Part shown: in pieces, positions 1 through 8,677 of the stretch
Numbering within the stretch: position 1 is the first letter of the stretch
How the letters are laid out: each line of letters begins with the position of its first letter
Assembly (NCBI GenBank): GCA_903924205.1
Contig: CAIYAP010000002.1
Location: forward strand, 1 to 64,000
From: an uncultured Actinomycetes bacterium
Lineage (GTDB): Bacteria > Actinomycetota > Acidimicrobiia > Acidimicrobiales > RAAP-2
Reading direction: 5' to 3'
DNA length: 64,000 nucleotides
Notes under the pieces: generated by a model
What the model was told of the DNA's origin: nothing
Databases searched by the model: none
Seen by the model: only the letters and a program-made list of their open reading frames with translations
Translations under genes and position numbers: made by a program

Positions 1-219
1 ACTTTGCCCCATTACTTCTGCAGCTGCCCGTGGACTTCTTTGAAACGCCGATTCAGCAGTAACGGCTCGATCAGAAACCCCCGGAACTAAGGAGTTTCTG
101 TCCCCAGGAGGGGTTCGAACATAGTCCCATTACCTCCACCAAGGGGTTCTCTGTGCGAACCCGAAGTCTGCGGATCCACGTGGCAGGCCAAGGGTAACGC
201 CTTCTTCAACCGTCGCCGA

Positions 220-630
220 GTGGCGGGCTGCGACTACTGCAATCGACGGGTGCCGGCCAACACGAAGGACCTGGACTACGTCAATGAGTACGCCGCTTCG
301 CATGGTGGGTCGGTCAGGGACACCGAGTACAAGGGCCAGCGCGCGAAGTACACCTTCGTATGCGCCAAGGGTCACGAGTTCGAGGGCAACTTCAACAACA
401 TGGTGTTCCGCTCGGAGTTCTGTCCGAGGTGCTTTGGTCGAACGGCTCGACGCAAGTTCGCGCAAGACGACGTGGTGGCTTACGCCGCTTCGTTCGGTGG
501 GGAGTTCTTGGGTCCAACGTTCACTCGTATCGGAAGCACCTATAAGTTTCGATGCTCAGCTGGCCACGAGTTCGAGCGGCGGTTCCGCACGATGCTGGGC
601 GGTGAGACCTTCTGCACGACTTGTACCTGA
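220..630 (+). CDS. Zinc-ribbon repeat protein, probably 5'-truncated
   Basis: A 136-residue ORF read from a GTG. It holds two clear zinc-ribbon units of the form C-x3-GHEF...C-x2-C, with first cysteines near residues 48 and 106 and closing CPRC and CTTC pairs. At the very N-terminus a CDYC pair is the closing half of a third unit. The frame stays open upstream to a stop at 88-90, and translation of 91-219 gives a plausible opening half (a Cys, then CGSTW where CGHTW would be expected), but no ATG, GTG or TTG lies in frame there. The gene therefore looks decayed or interrupted at its 5' end. The units resemble those of the large minus-strand protein at 1066-2841. No catalytic domain is visible. 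The function is unknown; nucleic-acid binding is a guess from the fold. Confidence 0.5.
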   Translation: MAGCDYCNRRVPANTKDLDYVNEYAASHGGSVRDTEYKGQRAKYTFVCAKGHEFEGNFNNMVFRSEFCPRCFGRTARRKFAQDDVVAYAASFGGEFLGPTFTRIGSTYKFRCSAGHEFERRFRTMLGGETFCTTCT

Positions 631-643
631 ATTATTGGTGTCG

Positions 644-1069
644 CTACTGAAGTTCCAGAGCTTTGCCATAGATTCGCCCCTTCGTGGCAATACCTACAAA
701 GGGCTTAACTAATCTGGAATCGATGCCGGCAACTTGGATCATGTCCACCAAGGTATCTACTCTCATCGTGAAGAACGCTTGATGACCTCCGTTTAGGGTG
801 AACGGCACGCGATAAGCCTGCGAGCCCTGGTCGATCAAGGTGGACTGGCCACCTGCCAACTCAAATCCCCATCCGGTTAGTTCGACCGGAGACCGGCCAA
901 TGTTGACCACGGTAATCATGCGGAAGAGCTCGGAGGACTCCGCATTGGTCGCAACGGCCGAAGAGCAGGTCACGTGCAGTTTGTATCCCTCGTAGAGCCA
1001 CGTGCGCCACTGCCAGACGAACGTACTTGCAGCAAGTACAAGACCCAAGATCGAAATGGCCAATGTCAT
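644..1069 (-). CDS. Small membrane-anchored protein, function unknown
   Basis: A 141-residue protein with one N-terminal hydrophobic helix (about residues 4-22), then a soluble domain rich in beta-strand-like segments. I recognise no family. Its ATG overlaps the stop of the zinc-ribbon/GIY-YIG gene in an ATGA arrangement (1066-1069), so the two are almost certainly translated together and may work together. The predicted topology puts most of the protein on one side of the membrane, but which side cannot be told. Nothing in it suggests an enzyme. Coding status is supported mainly by the exact 4-base overlap and the sensible membrane anchor. Confidence 0.6.
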   Translation of the reverse strand: MTLAISILGLVLAASTFVWQWRTWLYEGYKLHVTCSSAVATNAESSELFRMITVVNIGRSPVELTGWGFELAGGQSTLIDQGSQAYRVPFTLNGGHQAFFTMRVDTLVDMIQVAGIDSRLVKPFVGIATKGRIYGKALELQ

Positions 1070-2841
1070 ACTGTCTCACTCCCTGTTCGATTGAGATTGA
1101 TGAGATCTGCGAGTGAGTTCGCTGTGTATTTCACCGTCGACCACGCCTCGGTGTAGCCAGAGAAGGGACCGGCGATGGACTCGTCGCCGAGTTTGACTCC
1201 GCGGGCGCGAAGTGCGGCCAAGATCCCTTGTTCGAGACGGCGTGCACGGCCACCTTCCATGGGGCCAGAGAGCTCGATGAGATGCCAGCCCAGGCGGGCG
1301 TGCTCACGTAGACGGCGATCCGGATCATTACTGATGCCGACTTGGAGCATCTGCCAGTCGGGATGCGTGAGGAAGTACAACCAGCCGGGCTTGGCGGGGT
1401 TGTAGCCGTACTCGGCACAGGACGGACACCCAGTCTCGTGGCCTTGCGTGCGATTGGCGACGTCGGTGAACCAATCGTGACCTTGCGCACAGCGCCACGC
1501 GAGCCGCTTGTTGGCACCGGCCACCACCGTGGTGGGATCCCAGCCGTAGGCCTCGGCGGCGACGACAGGGTGCGTCGTGGCCAGATCGTTGTAGCCAACG
1601 AGCACCTGGGTGCCCCCACAGACCGGACAAGTCGTGCCGTGACGAGTGCGATGATTCAGGGAGGCGCAGTACGGATGACCCAGCGGACAGCGCCAGTTCA
1701 GTACAGCTCGCCCACCGGCGACCACCGTGGTGGGGTCGAAGCCGTATGCCTCGGCGGCGATGTCGGGATGGGTGGTGGCCAAGTCGTTCACGCCGACAAG
1801 GACGAGCCGGTTGGCACAGACTGGACAGCCCGCATTGTTTTTACGCGTGCGCGATCCCACCGTGGCGGTCCACGGGTGCCCCTTGGCACAACGCCATTCG
1901 AGTTTCTTCTGACTGCCGGCCGACACGGTGCTTGGGTCCCAGCCGTGAGCCTCGGTGGCGATGTCGGGGTGCGTCGTGGCGAGATCGTTAAACCCGGGCC
2001 ATACGCGCCGGCCCGTACAGAACGGACAGCCAGTCTCGGCGTTGGTGCGCCCGGCTACCTGGGTGTGCCAGGTGTGACCTTGTTCACAGCGCCACTCGAC
2101 GACTTGGTGGCTGCCGGGGCTCACTGAAGAAGGGTCCCACCCATGAGCCTGTGCGGCGATGTTGGGGAAGGCTTCAGCAAGTGATGACTTTGACTTGGCT
2201 CGACTCTGATTAGACCGCGCCACCGTGCACTTGGGGCACGCGAGGACTTCGCTCTTGGTGCGTACGCGGACCATCACTTGTGCATCGAATTCGTGGCCAC
2301 AGCTCCCAGAAAACCGGCGGATCTTGGGGCTACCCGCCATGAGCGTGGCGGGATTCCACCCGGTGGCCTGAGCCGCAATATCGGGATGGGTCGTAGCTAG
2401 GTCGTTGACTCCGACCACGAGCAACTTGCCGTCGCAGATGGGACACCCGCTGCCCTTGGAGCGTTGGCCGACCTTGGCGGGATACACGTGGCCTTTTCCA
2501 CAGCGCCACTCGCGCATGGCCTCTTGCCCCGCGGTCACCGTCGAGGGGTCCCACCCATGAGCCTGTGCGGCGAGCGCCGGGTTGGTCGTGGCCAGGTCGT
2601 TGAAGCCAGCGAGCACGACGCGCCCCAGGCACACCGGGCAACCTGATCCGGCCACTCGAGAGGCGACGGTGGCGGGCCATTCATGTTCAAGTGGGCAGCG
2701 CCACATGAACTTTTTGCCGCTACCGGATGTCACGGTGCTTGGGTCCCAGCCGAATGCTTGCTTGGCGAGATCCGGGAACTCGCTCGCTAGAGACAGGCGC
2801 TTCACCTTGAGGACTAACGGCCCTCGTGAAGAGACCGGCAC
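1066..2841 (-). CDS. Seven-fold zinc-ribbon (DUF4379-like) protein with C-terminal GIY-YIG-like nuclease domain
   Basis: A 591-residue protein. Seven tandem units of about 67 residues carry the pattern HPDIAAEAxGWDPSTV...WRCxxGHxW...GCPxC, which matches the DUF4379 probable zinc-ribbon family. The closing CxxC pairs fall near residues 68, 133, 202, 272, 339, 405 and 472. Unit 1 has WRCPLEHEW (Glu for Gly) and unit 3 a diverged GSCGHEF. Residues about 486-545 look like a GIY-YIG domain: WLYFL, then LQVGISN, an Arg/His helix (PDRRLREH) and a conserved Glu (RLEQGI). The start is a GTG at 2841; a start nearer repeat 1 is possible. The gene is translationally coupled to the downstream membrane protein. 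A role in DNA cleavage, such as defence or a selfish element, is inference from the nuclease-like domain. Confidence 0.8.
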   Translation of the reverse strand: MPVSSRGPLVLKVKRLSLASEFPDLAKQAFGWDPSTVTSGSGKKFMWRCPLEHEWPATVASRVAGSGCPVCLGRVVLAGFNDLATTNPALAAQAHGWDPSTVTAGQEAMREWRCGKGHVYPAKVGQRSKGSGCPICDGKLLVVGVNDLATTHPDIAAQATGWNPATLMAGSPKIRRFSGSCGHEFDAQVMVRVRTKSEVLACPKCTVARSNQSRAKSKSSLAEAFPNIAAQAHGWDPSSVSPGSHQVVEWRCEQGHTWHTQVAGRTNAETGCPFCTGRRVWPGFNDLATTHPDIATEAHGWDPSTVSAGSQKKLEWRCAKGHPWTATVGSRTRKNNAGCPVCANRLVLVGVNDLATTHPDIAAEAYGFDPTTVVAGGRAVLNWRCPLGHPYCASLNHRTRHGTTCPVCGGTQVLVGYNDLATTHPVVAAEAYGWDPTTVVAGANKRLAWRCAQGHDWFTDVANRTQGHETGCPSCAEYGYNPAKPGWLYFLTHPDWQMLQVGISNDPDRRLREHARLGWHLIELSGPMEGGRARRLEQGILAALRARGVKLGDESIAGPFSGYTEAWSTVKYTANSLADLINLNRTGSETV

Positions 2842-3225
2842 CGGGAGCAGCTCACGTCACCGCTGGCAATCAGCCCCAAGGTCTCGAGGCCACAGAGCGT
2901 GCGGTTGATAGGAGTGCCGAGCACGTGCGTGTGGTCAGCAGGGTCTCGAAGGGCTTTAACAAGCGCGGGTTTGGCCATACCCCAACGCTAGGGCATGGTT
3001 GCGACAAATCTTGCGGGTTCGAGGCCTGTGAAAATATCGGCTGACCCCAATGCAAGTGATCTCGGAGGGGTAGGTAGGCCCCGGTGGCCACAGGCCTCGC
3101 GGACTTATGTAAATGCCCCCAACCTTGGATTGCTTGACCTGAGGCTTGTCAAAAGCCACCTTCATAAGATTCCGGCAAAGACTCGTCTGGCGGAATCAGT
3201 CCACCTATTCCACAAGGGCGCATCC
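2842..3225. other. Intergenic stretch without recognised gene
   Basis: About 380 bases between the zinc-ribbon/GIY-YIG gene and the next possible ORF. Short open frames exist on both strands, but none has a good start, ribosome site or recognisable product. It probably holds the promoter of the minus-strand operon. I see no tRNA, integrase remnant or strong terminator in it. Confidence 0.5.
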
Positions 3226-3543
3226 TTATGAAGCCGCCAGCCGATAACTCCCTCGGCTTACGCGCTCAACCCGTGGCGCACCTTCGATCTCCCCGAGAAT
3301 CAACGAGCTCAAAGCTCTCCTCACATTCCGCGCACCCTGGGCATCACCCCTGACACCAAGTAGATCCAATAGTCGGGAGTACGAGGTGGTCTCGTTGGGC
3401 TCACCTTGCAATGCTGCGACAATCCGGTGCCAGATGAGATCGCCCCAATGGGTAGACCTTGCCGGAACGGCGAACTCGGGGAGTTCCTGGAGTGTCCGGT
3501 TCGCACGGGGTACCAGCACCTCCACCACAAGGTCTCGCCACAA
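3226..3543 (-). CDS. Hypothetical 105-residue protein, possibly a remnant
   Basis: A short ORF starting at a TTG. The frame is open for another 39 bases upstream without an ATG or GTG, so it may be a cut-down gene. The C-terminal half (IVAALQGEPNETTSYSRLLD onward, ending RVSRGSYRLAAS) reads like a small helix-rich winged-helix module, but this is weak pattern matching. It lies in the accessory left end and faces the sulfatase gene. No ribosome-binding site is clear. I do not recognise the family. Confidence 0.35.
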   Translation of the reverse strand: MWRDLVVEVLVPRANRTLQELPEFAVPARSTHWGDLIWHRIVAALQGEPNETTSYSRLLDLLGVRGDAQGARNVRRALSSLILGEIEGAPRVERVSRGSYRLAAS

Positions 3544-3677
3544 AACCCCGGTCCATAGAACGACCGAAGTTTTGTCGTCTGGTCAGCCCCCCAACTTTCG
3601 TGACGGCAGCCCTAGCCAGTTCGTAACGTCATCTCGCGGAGCCAATGTCGTATCGTCAACGTCAACAAGGAGTGACG

Positions 3678-5930
3678 ATGAGCGACTTTCAAGGCCACAT
3701 AGGCAAGACGTGGCAAGAATCAACCCCCTGGTGGCCCACACCCGCCCACCCCGGACCCGAGGCGCCGAACGTCATCGTCATTTTGATCGACGACCTTGGC
3801 TTTGGACACTTCTCGTGTTTCGGCGGTGACGTGCCGACACCGCATATTGATTCGCTAGCCACCGATGGGCTTCGCTACACGAACTACCACGTGACCCCCT
3901 TGTGCTCCCCCACGCGCGCCGCGCTACTCACTGGTCGAAATCACCACGATGTCGGTGTACGTGCTATCTCCAATTTCAACAGTGGTTTCCCGCACATGCG
4001 CGGTGCCCTGAGCCGCAATGTCACCACCATGGGCGAGATACTGCGCGATCAGGGTTACGCCACCTTCGCGGTGGGCAAGTGGCATTTGGTGCCACTCGAA
4101 GAAGCCAGCGCGGCCGGACCCTTCGACAACTGGCCCCTGCAGCGCGGCTTCGATCGTTACTACGGTTTCCTTGATGGGGAAACTGACCAGTTCAGCCCGT
4201 CACTCACCTACGACAATCACCACGTCTTGCCGCCGGCCACCCCCGACGAGGGTTACCACCTCACTGAGGATTTGATGGATAAGGCGGGCGAATTCATCCA
4301 CGACTCCATCAGCGTGCGTCCCGACCGCCCCTTCTTCATGTATCTCGCCCTGGGTGCGACCCACGCCCCCCACCAAGCGCCGGCGTCCTATCTCGAACAG
4401 TGGCGCGGAAAGTTTGATGACGGGTGGGATGCGGCTCGTGAGCGCATTTTCGCGCGCCAGAACGACATGGGCATCGTTCCCGAGGGCACCGTGTTGGCTC
4501 CTCGCAATCCCGGTGTCGAGGAATGGACGTCCTTGTCGGACAATCAACGTCGCCTGGCTTGTCGCCTCCAAGAGGCCTTCGCCGCGTTCCTACAACACAC
4601 CGATGACCAAATTGGTCGCCTCATCGCGGACCTCAAGGATCTTGGCGTCTACGAAAACACCATGATTGTCTTGCAAAGCGATAACGGTGCGAGCCAAGAG
4701 GGCGGGCCCTTTGGAGTCCTTCACGAAATGAAGTTCTTCAACGGCATCTGGGAGACTCCCGATGAGGCGGTGGCCCACCTCGATGACATCGGCGGCCCAC
4801 ACAGCCACACCAACTACCCCTGGGGCTGGGCGCAAGCGGGTAATACGCCCTATCGCTGGTACAAACAAAACACGCACGAAGGTGGCGTTCACGTTCCCCT
4901 CATCCTTAAGGTTCCCCGGCACACCGCCGAGGTCGCCGGTTCCATCCGTGACCAATTCACCTACGTCACGGATATTGCCGCCACGGTTTTTGACATCACC
5001 GGCGCCACGGTGCCCGAGGTTTACCGCGGTGAGCCTCAAATACCGGTAGCGGGCAGCTCACTGGTCCCCACCTTTGGAGACGCGGTGGCGCCGAGCGTTC
5101 ACCCCACTCAGTACTTCGAAATGGTGGGCCACCGCGCCATGATCCACGACGGCTGGAAGGCCGTCACTCGCCACATCGCGACTACGTCCTACGACGACGA
5201 CCACTGGGAGCTCTACCACTACGACCGTGACCGTTCCGAATGTCGTGACCTCTCCGCCGCTGAGCCCGAGAAGCTCCAGGAGCTCATTGACTTATGGTGG
5301 GAACAGACCACTCATCATCAGATCTTGCCTCTCGATGACCGCTTGGCCGAATTGCTCGCGATGCGCTTTCAAGAGCATGGACCGCACCGGCCCGACCGGG
5401 TGTATCGCTACTACCCGCCCATTAGTCCTCTGCCGGCGCAGGCGGGAGCCGCGATTGGCGGACGTAGCTTTGACCTCGTTGCGGAGATAACCGAGGTCGG
5501 AGAGGGCGTCATCTTCTCCTCCGGCACGGAGAACTCTGGCCTCACGGTTTTTGTACAAAATGGTCACTTCATCCTTGACTACAACTACTTCCAGGAGCAC
5601 TGCATCATTCGCAGCAGTGCTCTGTCTCTGCACGACGGGGATGAACTCGCGCTTCGATTCCGTCGACACGATGCGGGGGCCGTCGTCACGTTGGAGCACA
5701 ACGGCAGCGAGGTGGGTCGCGGAGAGATTGCCACCATCTTGCGGGTCATCTCGTCAGTGGGCCACCGTGTCGCCACCGATACGGCGGGTCCGGTCAGTGA
5801 GTTGTATCGCGGTCCCTTTGCCTTTACGGGGCGAATTCGCTGTGTCACCATTTCGCTGATCTCCGTCTCGCGTCAACAAGAGACGGATTTGGCCAAGAGT
5901 GCCATGAGAGCAGAAATGGGTCGTCAGTAG
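3678..5930 (+). CDS. Arylsulfatase (type I, formylglycine-dependent)
   Basis: A 750-residue sulfatase of the alkaline-phosphatase superfamily that hydrolyses sulfate esters. The ATG at 3678 is chosen because AAGGAG lies 6 bases before it; an earlier ATG at 3645 lacks this. The metal-binding DD is at residues 38-39 and the sulfatase signature LCSPTR is at 75-80, with Cys76 as the residue expected to become formylglycine. A GKWHL motif follows near residue 135. The C-terminal ~150 residues form an extra beta-rich domain seen in long arylsulfatases. There is no obvious signal peptide. No formylglycine-generating enzyme is encoded in the window. It stands upstream of a sulfotransferase, so one cluster may both add and remove sulfate. 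Confidence 0.93.
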   Translation: MSDFQGHIGKTWQESTPWWPTPAHPGPEAPNVIVILIDDLGFGHFSCFGGDVPTPHIDSLATDGLRYTNYHVTPLCSPTRAALLTGRNHHDVGVRAISNFNSGFPHMRGALSRNVTTMGEILRDQGYATFAVGKWHLVPLEEASAAGPFDNWPLQRGFDRYYGFLDGETDQFSPSLTYDNHHVLPPATPDEGYHLTEDLMDKAGEFIHDSISVRPDRPFFMYLALGATHAPHQAPASYLEQWRGKFDDGWDAARERIFARQNDMGIVPEGTVLAPRNPGVEEWTSLSDNQRRLACRLQEAFAAFLQHTDDQIGRLIADLKDLGVYENTMIVLQSDNGASQEGGPFGVLHEMKFFNGIWETPDEAVAHLDDIGGPHSHTNYPWGWAQAGNTPYRWYKQNTHEGGVHVPLILKVPRHTAEVAGSIRDQFTYVTDIAATVFDITGATVPEVYRGEPQIPVAGSSLVPTFGDAVAPSVHPTQYFEMVGHRAMIHDGWKAVTRHIATTSYDDDHWELYHYDRDRSECRDLSAAEPEKLQELIDLWWEQTTHHQILPLDDRLAELLAMRFQEHGPHRPDRVYRYYPPISPLPAQAGAAIGGRSFDLVAEITEVGEGVIFSSGTENSGLTVFVQNGHFILDYNYFQEHCIIRSSALSLHDGDELALRFRRHDAGAVVTLEHNGSEVGRGEIATILRVISSVGHRVATDTAGPVSELYRGPFAFTGRIRCVTISLISVSRQQETDLAKSAMRAEMGRQ

Positions 5931-5952
5931 CCCTATCTGCGAGACTTCCCCC

Positions 5953-6837
5953 GTGACTTCGTCGAGCCTCACTCGCGTACGCCATCACGGCCGCTATCTA
6001 CGCCAGCGGTGGCGACGTCGACTCCAATCACTCGTCATCGGACCGGGTTCGCACCGTTCTCTGTGGATTTGCTCGTGGCAGCGCAGTGGTTCCACCTGGC
6101 TTCTAGAAATGCTCGCGTCGCCTCCCGGCACTCGGCTCGTCTATGAGCCGGCCAACGTGGCCGACGGCATCATCACGGGTCAAGAAGCGGCACTCACCGA
6201 GCTGCCGCGGACGGACTCCCCCGCCGCCGGAGACGTCCTGCGGGCAATGTCGGGGCGACTGAGGTCGCCCTGGACCGACCAGATGAACCACTCTCACCTG
6301 CCTCGCCGCAGCGTCGTGAAGGACGTGCGCGCCATGTGGCTCCTCGATGCCGTCAGAGTGCAGCGACCCCATGTGCCCATCATCATCTTGACGCGCCATC
6401 CCTACGACATCGCTCGGTCGGTCGTTGACCTCGGCTGGTGCGACCCCACTCGCTCCGCCGCCGACAACTTTGCTGCCGAAGTCGCCACGTGGTGCGATGC
6501 GTACGAGAACGCTCTTGACGCCCGTGCACTCTGGGTCGCCTACGAGGACCTGCGAGCAGACCCGCGAGCGCAACTCTCACGCATTCGCGCATTCGCCACA
6601 CACTTTCACCCCACGTGGGAGGTGCTCGATGTCGAGACGATCGACGTCGAGCGTTGGTCGCAAACGAATTTTCGCCAGACCACTTTGTCATCTGCGACGA
6701 CACCCATCGACGCCGCCTGGATTGACGCCGCGACGCCGCGTCTCGCGGCCTCGCCCTGGTCCGCTTACTACGGCACCGACGGCTCCGTGGTGGGTCACCT
6801 CGCCGACGTCATCGCGGGAGATTTCTCATGGAACTAA
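5953..6837 (+). CDS. PAPS-dependent sulfotransferase
   Basis: A 294-residue protein starting at GTG, 22 bases after the sulfatase. Residues 43-50 (QRSGSTWL) form the 5'-phosphosulfate-binding loop. Residues 121-156 (VVKDVRAMWLLDA, then ILTRHPYDIARS) supply the 3'-phosphate-binding Arg148/Ser156 pair typical of cytosolic-fold sulfotransferases. Such enzymes move sulfate from PAPS to a hydroxyl on a sugar, lipid or small molecule; the acceptor here is unknown. The last 10 bases overlap the next gene, a WbsX-like glycosyltransferase, suggesting a glycan acceptor. PAPS could be made with the APS kinase at 28649-29167. Confidence 0.88.
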   Translation: MTSSSLTRVRHHGRYLRQRWRRRLQSLVIGPGSHRSLWICSWQRSGSTWLLEMLASPPGTRLVYEPANVADGIITGQEAALTELPRTDSPAAGDVLRAMSGRLRSPWTDQMNHSHLPRRSVVKDVRAMWLLDAVRVQRPHVPIIILTRHPYDIARSVVDLGWCDPTRSAADNFAAEVATWCDAYENALDARALWVAYEDLRADPRAQLSRIRAFATHFHPTWEVLDVETIDVERWSQTNFRQTTLSSATTPIDAAWIDAATPRLAASPWSAYYGTDGSVVGHLADVIAGDFSWN

Positions 6838-7898
6838 GCGCGCTCTACCTACCCCAGTTTCACCAAATTCCGGAAAATGACGAGTGGTGGGGCGAGGGCT
6901 TTACCGAGTGGACGAACGTGAAACGGGCGCGCCCCCTCTTTCGCGGTCACGCCCAGCCAGTCGTTCCTGGTGAACTGGGTTACTACTCCTTGCTCGATCC
7001 GGAGATTCGCGAACGTCAGGCGGAGTTAGCGAAACTCGCGGGCATTACCAGTTTTTGCTATTGGCATTACTGGTTCGGGGGCCGAGAAATTCTCGAACGG
7101 CCACTGCGCGAAGTGGTGGCGTCCGGCTCGCCCGACTTCCCCTTTTTCATCGGATGGGCGAACCAAAGCTGGTCGGGAGTGTGGCACGGGCTCTCCCATC
7201 ACATCCTCATTGAGCAGACGTATCCCGGTATCGACGATCATCGCGCTCACCTCACGAGCTTGTTGCCGACACTGACTGACCCGCGCTACGTCACGATTGG
7301 TGGGAAGCCCGTGATGTTGATTTTTCGGCCGACGGAATTGCCGAACGCTCGTCAGTTCGTCGACGAATTCCAGCAGGTTGCTCGCGAACTCGGTCTCCCG
7401 GGTCTCTATCTCGTCGCATGGCTCGAAGGACGCGAATGGGGAGTGCAGTACACCACGCATGATGCCGATGGCTTTGACGGTGGCCTGTACGTCGAATTCC
7501 CCTTCACTCGCACCATCGGCACGAAGGTGCGTGACCGATTGCGCGCGCGGAACGAACGATTTGGGCCCGCGCGCTATCGCTACACCGATCATCTACCACA
7601 GCCTCGCGAGCCACTGTCCGGTCGACTCCACCAAAGCGTGCAACCCAACTGGGACAACACGCCACGTTCCACTCGCCGCGGCGCGGTGGCCACCTCCACC
7701 AGCCCGGAACGATTTGAGCGGCAACTCACCGAAGCCTTGGTGCGGGAGAAGAAGAACCCCTCGGAGAACCAATTGGTCATCGTGAAGAGTTGGAACGAGT
7801 GGGCCGAAGGCAACTATCTCGAACCTGACGTCGTTCATGGCCGCGGATGGCTCGACGCCGTGCATCGGTCCCGACGAGCGGCCGGAGTTGATCAATGA
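6828..7898 (+). CDS. WbsX-type glycosyltransferase / GH99-like domain protein
   Basis: A 356-residue protein opening with ALYLPQFHQIPENDEWWGEG and FTEWTNV, the hallmark of the Glyco_tran_WbsX family, whose fold resembles glycoside hydrolase family 99. A second signature, SWNEWAEGNYLEP, lies near the C-terminus. Members occur in O-antigen, rhamnan and capsule loci. The gene overlaps the sulfotransferase by 10 bases and the next gene by 4 (ATGA), so the three are one translational unit. It probably builds or trims a surface polysaccharide. Family assignment is firm; whether it transfers or hydrolyses is not. Confidence 0.88.
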   Translation: MELSALYLPQFHQIPENDEWWGEGFTEWTNVKRARPLFRGHAQPVVPGELGYYSLLDPEIRERQAELAKLAGITSFCYWHYWFGGREILERPLREVVASGSPDFPFFIGWANQSWSGVWHGLSHHILIEQTYPGIDDHRAHLTSLLPTLTDPRYVTIGGKPVMLIFRPTELPNARQFVDEFQQVARELGLPGLYLVAWLEGREWGVQYTTHDADGFDGGLYVEFPFTRTIGTKVRDRLRARNERFGPARYRYTDHLPQPREPLSGRLHQSVQPNWDNTPRSTRRGAVATSTSPERFERQLTEALVREKKNPSENQLVIVKSWNEWAEGNYLEPDVVHGRGWLDAVHRSRRAAGVDQ

Positions 7899-8668
7899 TT
7901 GAGGTGGAACGTTCTCACGACGGCCAGGTGGAGACCTGGTGGCTGTCCTCGCCTGACACCTTCAATGCGGTCACCTACGACATGTGGATCTCACTTCGTG
8001 ACGAAGCCCGGCGGGCAGCTCACGACTCTGGGCTTCGCGCGGTCATCATTCGTGGGCGCGGCGCCCACTTTTGTTCGGGAGCCAACATTCGTCAATTGGG
8101 CCGCTCCTTGGCGGCCGATGTGGACGGTACCGACTATCGCCAGATCAACGCCGAGGCCGAAGAAGCCCTCGCGGCATTGCCCATGGTCACTATCGCCGCC
8201 CTTCACGGCAATTGCGTGGGTGGGGGCGTGCAGTTGGCCCTGACCTGCGACCTACGTGTCGCGACGTCCGATCTCGTGGTGGGCGTCACCCCGGTCAAGC
8301 TGGGGATTGTCTACCCCACCGGGGCCATCGATCGTCTGGTTCGGATCGTGGGCGACGCGATCGCCCGGCAGTTGCTGCTGCTCGGCGATCTCCACGATGC
8401 CGACTTTGCGTTGCGCACCGGCCTCGTGCACGAGATCGTTCCCCACCTCGACGCGCAACTCGAGACGTGGGTGTCCTCAATTGTGCTGCGCTCGTCATAC
8501 GCGCAGGAGTTGACGAAGCTCGCGCTGGCTCGGCGCGCCACCGGTGATGCCGGTGATGGCCATGACCTCGAAGCTCTCAGTGTCGTTCATGGCGACGTCG
8601 ATGAAGGAGTGGTGGCGTTCATCGAAAAGCGTCCCCCGCGGTTCTCGCCACGGCCCGTCACGTCGTAA
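7895..8668 (+). CDS. Enoyl-CoA hydratase/isomerase family protein
   Basis: A 257-residue crotonase-fold protein. The two oxyanion-hole segments are visible: HFCSGANIRQLG (58-69) and GNCVGGGVQLAL (105-116). Both catalytic glutamates of classical hydratases seem replaced: Val134 follows the Pro where Glu is usual (TPVKLG), and Gln159 stands where the second Glu is expected. It may therefore be an isomerase or another crotonase activity rather than a hydratase. It is coupled by an ATGA overlap to the WbsX gene, an unexpected partner for fatty-acid oxidation. The start at 7895 is fixed by this overlap. Confidence 0.85.
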   Translation: MIEVERSHDGQVETWWLSSPDTFNAVTYDMWISLRDEARRAAHDSGLRAVIIRGRGAHFCSGANIRQLGRSLAADVDGTDYRQINAEAEEALAALPMVTIAALHGNCVGGGVQLALTCDLRVATSDLVVGVTPVKLGIVYPTGAIDRLVRIVGDAIARQLLLLGDLHDADFALRTGLVHEIVPHLDAQLETWVSSIVLRSSYAQELTKLALARRATGDAGDGHDLEALSVVHGDVDEGVVAFIEKRPPRFSPRPVTS

Positions 8669-8677
8669 CGTGGGGCC

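Noticed and set aside
100-130. GGTTCGAAC sequence resembling a tRNA T-loop, perhaps an integration site
   Set aside because: No acceptor, anticodon or D arm can be built around it, and no integrase gene is seen.
1400-2800. Regularly spaced repeats of about 200 bp that could be taken for a CRISPR-like or satellite array
   Set aside because: The repeats are diverged, lie wholly in frame and encode the zinc-ribbon units; spacing and length do not suit CRISPR.
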